64,000 bases of DNA from Callorhinus ursinus. Its lineage: Eukaryota > Chordata > Mammalia > Carnivora > Otariidae. The DNA is taken from the NCBI RefSeq assembly GCF_003265705.1, contig NW_020313168.1, forward strand, positions 6,497,471 through 6,561,470, in the 5' to 3' direction. The position numbers and the translations under genes were made by a program. This document shows, piece after piece, positions 58,441 to 64,000 of the stretch. Every line of letters starts with the position of its first letter. The stretch's first letter is position 1. The notes under the pieces were generated by a model. It was not told where the DNA came from, did no database searches, and worked only from the letters and a program-made list of their open reading frames with translations.

Positions 58441-60334
58441 AAAAAGGAGAATTACAGACCAATATCCTTGATGAACATGGATGCCAAAATTCTCACCAAA
58501 ATACTAGCCAATAGGATCCAACAGTACATTAAAAGGATTATTCACCACAACCAAGTGGGATTTATCCCTGGGCTGCAAGGCCAGTTCAACATCCACAAAT
58601 CAATCAACGTGATACAATACATTAACAAAAGAAAGAACAAGAGTCATATGATCCTCTCAATAGATGCAGAAAAAGCATTTGACAAAGTACAGCATCCTTT
58701 CTTGATCAAATCTCTTCAGAGTAGAGGGATGGAGGGTACATACCTCAATATCATAAAAGCCATCTATGAAAAACCCACAGCGAATATCATTCTCAATGGG
58801 GAAAAGCTGAGAGCTTTTCCCCTAAGGTCAGGAATGCGGCAGGGATGTCCACTCTCACCACTGCTATTCAACATAGTATTAGAAGTCCTAGCCACAGCAA
58901 TCAGACAACAAAAAGAAATCAAAGGCATCCAAATCGGCAAAGACGAAGTCAAACTCTCACTCTTTGCAGATGATATGATACTGTATGTAGAAAACCCAAA
59001 AGACTCCACCCCAAAACTGCTAGAACTCATACAGGAATTCAGTAAAGTGGCAGGATATAAAATCAATGCACAGAAATCAGTGGCATTCCTATACACCAAC
59101 AACAAGACAGAAGAGAGACAAATCAAGGAGTTGATCCCATTTACAATTGCACCCCAAACCATAAGATACCTAGGAATAAATTTAACCAAAGAGGCAAAGG
59201 ATGTGTACTCAGAAAACTATAAAATACTCATGAAAGAAATTGAAGAAGACACAAAGAAATGGAAAAACGTTCCATGCTCATGGATTGGAAGAACAAATAT
59301 TGTGAAGATGTCAGTGCTACCTAGAGCAATCTACACATTCAATGCAATCCCCATCAAAATACCATCCACCTTTTCCAAAAAATGGAACAAATAATCCTAA
59401 AATTTGTATGGAACCAGAGGAGACCCCAAATAGCCAGAGGAATATTGAAAAAGAAAAGCAAAGCTGGCGGCATCACAATTCCGGACTTCCAGCTCTATTA
59501 CAAAGCTGTCATCATCAAGACAGTATGATGTCTTACAGAACCTGTAAGTACATGGTTATTCTATATAGTAAGGAATTCATTTTTTCTGGTAATATATCAC
59601 AGACACTAGTGAAAGTTAGAGGCTTGACAGTTCTGATGTAACTCTAGAAACACAAGGAAGACTAGAATTGAGCTCAGTTTGGTTTGGCTGGAGAAATCTG
59701 GTTGATTCTGCCTTTATCTTGACGTTACATATGGGCTGGAAATGGAAGTTTCTGGCAGCCTAGCTGAACTGAGGAAAGATAAATCCACTTAGAAAGACAG
59801 ATCCACTCTGATCACTTTTGACTGCCTTATTCAAGCTTCCAAAAGATGTCTGCCGGATATGTTACTAGAGATAATGTCTTTATCCAAAATTCCAGCCATC
59901 TGGATTGGTGGCTGTCTGAAAAAGGACCTTTTCTTGTCCTGAGAGGTGAGGTTGACTAGCTCATGACAGTTGTGAAAGCTGTCCGGTCCGTTCTACATTC
60001 TGCAGCTGGACTGAGCAGATTTCTGACTGGTGGTCTTCACTGGAAGCATTCAGGTTCTTCGGGTTTGGGTCATGACTGTAGGGATCCACCCTGCATCCAG
60101 CCCAATTTATTCAAGCTTGAACTGAAATTTAGAGAGCGCTGGGGAGAAGTAGTCAAGGCCAGGGGAAGGGAGGCAAACATACACAAGCAGTTTGAAAGGA
60201 AACTGTTTCATAATGTTTATAGATTGGTATCTTGGTGTTGTCTCAGCCATATCCGGCCACTCCGTAAAGATTTTGCTAAGGCAGATGATAGGTGTCAGAC
60301 TAGCACCTTTACCATAAGAATGAGGAAGTTCAGA

Positions 60335-60529
60335 CAAACTGAGGGTTCTAGAGGGGAGGGGGGTGGGGGGATGGGTTAGCCTGGTGATGGGTATTAGGGA
60401 GGGCATGTTCTGCGTGGAGCACTGGCTGTTATGCACAAACAGTGACTCTTGGAACACTACATCAAAAACTAATGATGTATGGTGATTAACATAACAATAA
60501 AAATTTAAAGAAGAAAAAAAATAAGCAAA
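60335..60529 (+). mobile_element. Very short 5'-truncated L1 insertion
   Basis: Only about 195 bp of L1 3' UTR (AACACTACATCAAAAACTAA, then an A-rich tail). A perfect 19-bp duplication AAGAATGAGGAAGTTCAGA is at 60316-60334 and 60530-60548. Confidence 0.9.
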
Positions 60530-60814
60530 AAGAATGAGGAAGTTCAGATATGGTTCCTCTGGTCTAAGTGGGATTTTGCTCTCTGGTTTCTAGGAAAGCA
60601 CATTCTGTTCTGACAAACTCCAAGATATTTAACCACTCAGCTCTGATTGAGTGCCTAATTATTTATAGCTTGTCTAAAGTTGCTGGGGTTTCCCTCCTTT
60701 GATTTTTAAATCATTAATATTTAAAGATCCCACTTATGAAAATTGTGGGGTTGGAGCAGTCTCCTTTTAACAACTGTATGCATATTACTGGCTCCCAGAA
60801 GATGGAGCCTTCTT

Positions 60815-61019
60815 CTTTTTTTTTTCCCCAAAGATTTTATTTATTTATTTGACAGAGAGAGAAGGAGCAAGACAGCACAAGCAGGGATAGCGGCAGGCAG
60901 AGGGAGAAGCAGGCTCTCTGCTGAGCAGAGAGCCCAATGTGGGACTCGATCCCAGGACCTGGGATCATGACCTAACCCAAAGGCAGACCCTTAACTGACT
61001 GAGCAACCCAGGTGCCCCA
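60815..61019 (-). mobile_element. Carnivore SINEC element
   Basis: An antisense copy. The duplication AAGATGGAG[C/A]CTTCTT-like is at 60799-60814 and 61020-61035. Confidence 0.86.
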
Positions 61020-61108
61020 AAGATGGAGACTTCTTGAGAGTCAGCTGAGGGAGAGAAATATACTGAGCCGGTAATCTTCAAAATACATGATTAAGATAAA
61101 TGTTGGAC

Positions 61109-61308
61109 ACGGGTGCCTGGGTGTTTCAGTTGGTTTAGCGACTGCCTTCGGCTCAGGTCATGGTCCTGGAGTCCTGGGATCAAGTCCCGCATCAGGCTCC
61201 CTGCTCAGCAGGGAGTCTGCTTCTCCCTCTGACCCTCCCCCATCTCATGCTCTCTCTCTCTATCTCATTCTCTTTCTCAAATAAATAAACAAAATCTTTA
61301 AAAGAAAG
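61109..61308 (+). mobile_element. Carnivore SINEC element
   Basis: A sense copy with a slightly altered head (GGTGCCTGGGTGTTTCAG). A perfect 15-bp duplication AGATAAATGTTGGAC is at 61094-61108 and 61309-61323. Confidence 0.9.
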
Positions 61309-62592
61309 AGATAAATGTTGGACTGAAGTGAGGCTGAAAACCTATCTTTGCTTGATACCTTGGAAATAGAGTTCATAGCCACTTAGCCTTGGAAAGACCA
61401 GACTGCTGGAATTAGTTGATATCATGTACCAGTACTTTTTTTAGATTGGGAGGGATTGCTATTGTGGTCAGCCTTTTCTTTTACCAAGCAGGGGCATTCT
61501 TTTCCAATGTAATGGAATTGAGAATTGGTCAGATCATTGAAAAAGTTGCTTAAATCAGGAACCTGTAAAAGAAGTATATTCTTTATTTAAGTGACTTCTT
61601 TCTACTCAAAATATCTAAATGTGCAGTAATTTGCTAGTGTTCTGATGTAGACCTAAGTCTTTTCTTTGCTTACAGGTCTGCTGAAGGAAGAGCTCATTGC
61701 TGTTTCTGCACAAACCGCCCACGTTGTATTGTCTTGTTTCAGTTTCTCTGACATGGAGCAAGACATTCTAGACACTTTTGAAGCAATCAGATTGCAAAAC
61801 CTTTCTTCATTTTTATGTTTTTTTCCTCCTGATATTTTACAGTTCTCTCACTCATTCCTCGTTTAGTTAGCAATTTTTTGACAGAATTTTTTTTAACGAT
61901 ATGATTTTATTGAGTCTTTCCAAAGCATTCAATCTAGTTTTTGTAGAAATGGTCATTCTTTTTTTGTTTACCCTCTTATGACATTGGTCAATATCCTTTT
62001 TGTTTGCACTTTTAATTGATTAGTTTATACATGGATTAATTGACATAATTATAATTAGTGTGTATGATTGACCAAAAGTTTGAAGAGTGTTGGCTAATCT
62101 GGTACATTTGTTAAGAGGTTTTGTTAAGAAAGTTTCTACTAAACCATTTGTTATGACCCTAATTTCATAAAAGAAAGGACATTTGAGCATGCCCAAGCCA
62201 GAATAGTAGGCAGGTTTCCTAAGAAAGGGTAGTTGATAGCTTTCTGCCAATATGGTGTAGGCTGTGTGTGTGTAATGTCCTACAAATTGATTGATACTTT
62301 GTCCAGGGATGGTACTCACATGTGGACTCAGGACTGGCAGCCACTGATCTCATTCACACTGTTCTCTGGACATGGATTCTCTCTGCTACATCCCAGCTGG
62401 TGTGGCCTAGGGTTCCCCAAAGGCGTCTAGTAATCATATTCATCTGGATGCTGACTAAGGTTGTCCTTCACGATGGCTCCATGGCCCTACATCAGTTGGG
62501 AAAAGGGCCTCTTCAGTCAGATTCCCCCTGCCCAGCATAAGCCCTTCCCCAAACTAGCCCATTATGACTATAAACTCACATGGCCCTGTCTT

Positions 62593-63211
62593 TTTTTTTC
62601 TTTTTCTATTTATATGTGTGTTTTCTATTTTGTTTTTTTAATTTTTTATTGTTATGTTAATCACCATACATTACATCATTAGTTCTTGATGTAGTGTTCC
62701 ATGATTCATTGTTTGTGTATAACACCCAGTGTTCCATGCAGAACGTGCCCTCTTTAATACCCATCACCAGGCTAACCCATCCCCCCACCCCCCTCCCCTC
62801 TAGAGCCCTCAGTTTGTTTTTCAGAGTCCATCGTCTCTCATGGTTCGTCTCCCCCTCCGATTTACTCCTCTTCATTCTTCCCCTCCTGCTATCTTCTTTT
62901 TTTCATTAAAAAAAATTTTTTTAAACATATAATGTATTATTTGTTTCAGAGGTACAGATCTGTGATTCAACAGTCTTGCACAATTCACAGCACTCACCAT
63001 AGCACATACCCTCTCTAATGTCTATCACCCAGCCACCCCATCCCTCCCACCCCCCCGACTCCAGCAACCCTCAGTTTGTTTCCTGAGATTAAGAATTCCT
63101 TATGTCAGTGAGGTCATATGATACATGTCTTTCTCTGATTGATTTATTTCACTCAGCATAACACCCTCCATCCACATCTTTGCAAATGGCAAGATCTCAT
63201 TCCTTTTGATG
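62593..63211 (-). mobile_element. 5'-truncated L1 insertion, antisense
   Basis: Antisense L1 3' UTR and the very end of ORF2. A perfect 17-bp duplication TCACATGGCCCTGTCTT is at 62576-62592 and 63212-63228. Confidence 0.9.
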
Positions 63212-64000
63212 TCACATGGCCCTGTCTTGAGGGTGTGCAGATCTTGCAACAAGAAAGGGTGATGAACTCAGTTCTGCTGAAGGAATCTCTGAGGACAGGT
63301 TCAGAATTAAAGAAGGAGTAAGACTTTGTTCCTAAGGGTCACAGATAGAGAAGAGACATTCTAAACCTTTGTGTGGTAGAACATCTACTTCAGCAGAGAA
63401 GAGAGGTGTTTACTACAGGTTCCAGCATAAAAATTCCATCCTGGGGAGTTTCTGAAGCTTCCGACATCCCTCCCCATCATCACCTTCCTATCTTCTGTGT
63501 TGCAGACCCAGATGTCCCCAATCCTGTCTTTTTTTAGCTTATTGTTTCATTTTAAGTTATAAAATATTTGATGAGTCTATATAATGCATATATATGTTAT
63601 AAAACATAATGAAACAAACACCCATGTACCTGCCACCCTACTGAAGAAATGGAGTTTTACCAATGCTACCAAAGGCACACAGCTCATTATTTTCCTTTTT
63701 CCTCTCCCAAGGAGGAATATGTTTGCATAAAGTAGCTTCGGGTTCCCTCACAGCCCTTGACCCACTCTCCTTGCCTTCATGTTAATTAGCAAAGTCATCA
63801 GCGAAGCTAGTCTGCATTACGGAGCATTCTGTACCAAACTGACAAGTCTATGCAGCTCTTCTTATTTTAATATTATTTTTCTCCCTCAATGAAACCAATG
63901 CCCAATTGTGCCTTTGTGTTATTTCAGGACCTGGCAATTGGTTTGCCATTTGAAAAGCAGCCACATAGAGTTTTCTTCTGGAATTCCCACACAGAGTACT

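Larger units (their letters stand above)
53452..59525 (+). mobile_element. L1 element, 5'-complete, 3'-truncated, with three nested SINEs
   Basis: The element starts with the L1 promoter text GGCGGAGCAAGATGGCGG. A GC-rich then T-rich 5' UTR of about 2 kb follows, then ORF1 (55467-56361) and ORF2 (from about 56442). The ORFs are frame-shifted and cut by SINEs, so no full product is made. The element stops at about 59525 inside ORF2, past the reverse transcriptase domain, with no 3' UTR, poly(A) tail or visible target-site duplication. Plus strand, intergenic. Confidence 0.88.
56442..59525 (+). pseudogene. L1 ORF2 (endonuclease and reverse transcriptase), broken and truncated
   Basis: Endonuclease residues are visible: QETHF near 56565, GDFNTPL near 57090, the RIDHILGH segment near 57270 and SDHNAL near 57340. 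A frameshift near 57410 and SINEs at 56669 and 58248 break the frame. The reverse transcriptase keeps [26 protein letters not shown] and the FADD catalytic box near 58965. The C-terminal Cys-rich domain is absent because the element ends at 59525. Confidence 0.87.
59526..64000. other. Intergenic region right of the L1
   Basis: No gene is recognisable. Besides the short L1 insertions and two SINEs listed, the unique-looking parts (59.5-60.3, 61.3-62.6 and 63.2-64.0 kb) hold only short open frames with no family resemblance. The 59.5-60.3 and 61.7-62.6 kb parts read like decayed interspersed repeat, but I cannot name it. Confidence 0.45.

Noticed and set aside
55467..59394. L1 ORFs as possible host genes
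   Set aside because: They are clearly L1 ORF1/ORF2 with frameshifts, nested SINEs and loss of the 3' end.
61666..61866. 66-codon frame after a TTACAG acceptor-like site
   Set aside because: It looks exon-like at first, but there is no donor, partner exon or family similarity, and the end is low-complexity Phe/Ser.

Overview
The window is vertebrate nuclear DNA from a caniform carnivore, most likely an arctoid (bear, mustelid or pinniped). About twenty short tRNA-derived SINEs of the carnivore SINEC type lie in it. Their heads read GGCGCCTGGGTGGCTCAGT, the form I associate with arctoids; dog and cat copies have different heads. The genes are split by GT-AG introns and the order matches human 17q25.1 read in reverse. 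The species call is inference from repeats only.

From left to right: (1) 1-13.5 kb holds the 5' part of NHERF1 (SLC9A3R1) on the minus strand. Exon 2 is at 614-775 and exon 1 at 12533-12994, with a CpG-island promoter to about 13.5 kb; exons 3 onward lie left of the window. (2) 15.7-22.9 kb holds the whole nine-exon short isoform of RAB37, minus strand, 223 codons, with its own CpG-rich promoter. (3) 26120-26230 is an alternative RAB37 exon, the same length and phase as exon 2, that codes a second version of the GTP-binding P-loop. Its first exon must lie right of the window. (4) 38.3-51.0 kb holds CD300LF (CLM-1), plus strand, seven coding exons, 305 codons. It is a myeloid inhibitory receptor with one V-type Ig domain, a threonine-rich stalk, a membrane segment and several ITIM-like tyrosines. 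It appears to sit inside, and antisense to, a long RAB37 intron. (5) 51-64 kb has no gene I can support. It is mostly repeats, including a 6-kb L1 with an intact 5' end, broken ORFs, three nested SINEs and no 3' end.

The repeat content is typical of a mammal: SINEs with clear target-site duplications, antisense L1 3' ends, MIR and L2 relics, MLT1-like LTRs, one solo class-I LTR at about 36.2-36.7 kb, and long simple repeats. A 100-N gap at 33169-33268 is flanked by an identical 182-bp copy of the same L1 segment and a 22-nt inverted piece, which looks like an assembly artefact.

No operon, CRISPR array, tRNA or rRNA gene was found, and I see no wholly new biological system. The best second looks are the paired P-loop exons of RAB37, the trinucleotide-encoded threonine stalk of CD300LF, the solo LTR with repeated U3 elements, and the gap artefact. 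Gene names rest on recalled family sequences and synteny; no database was searched.
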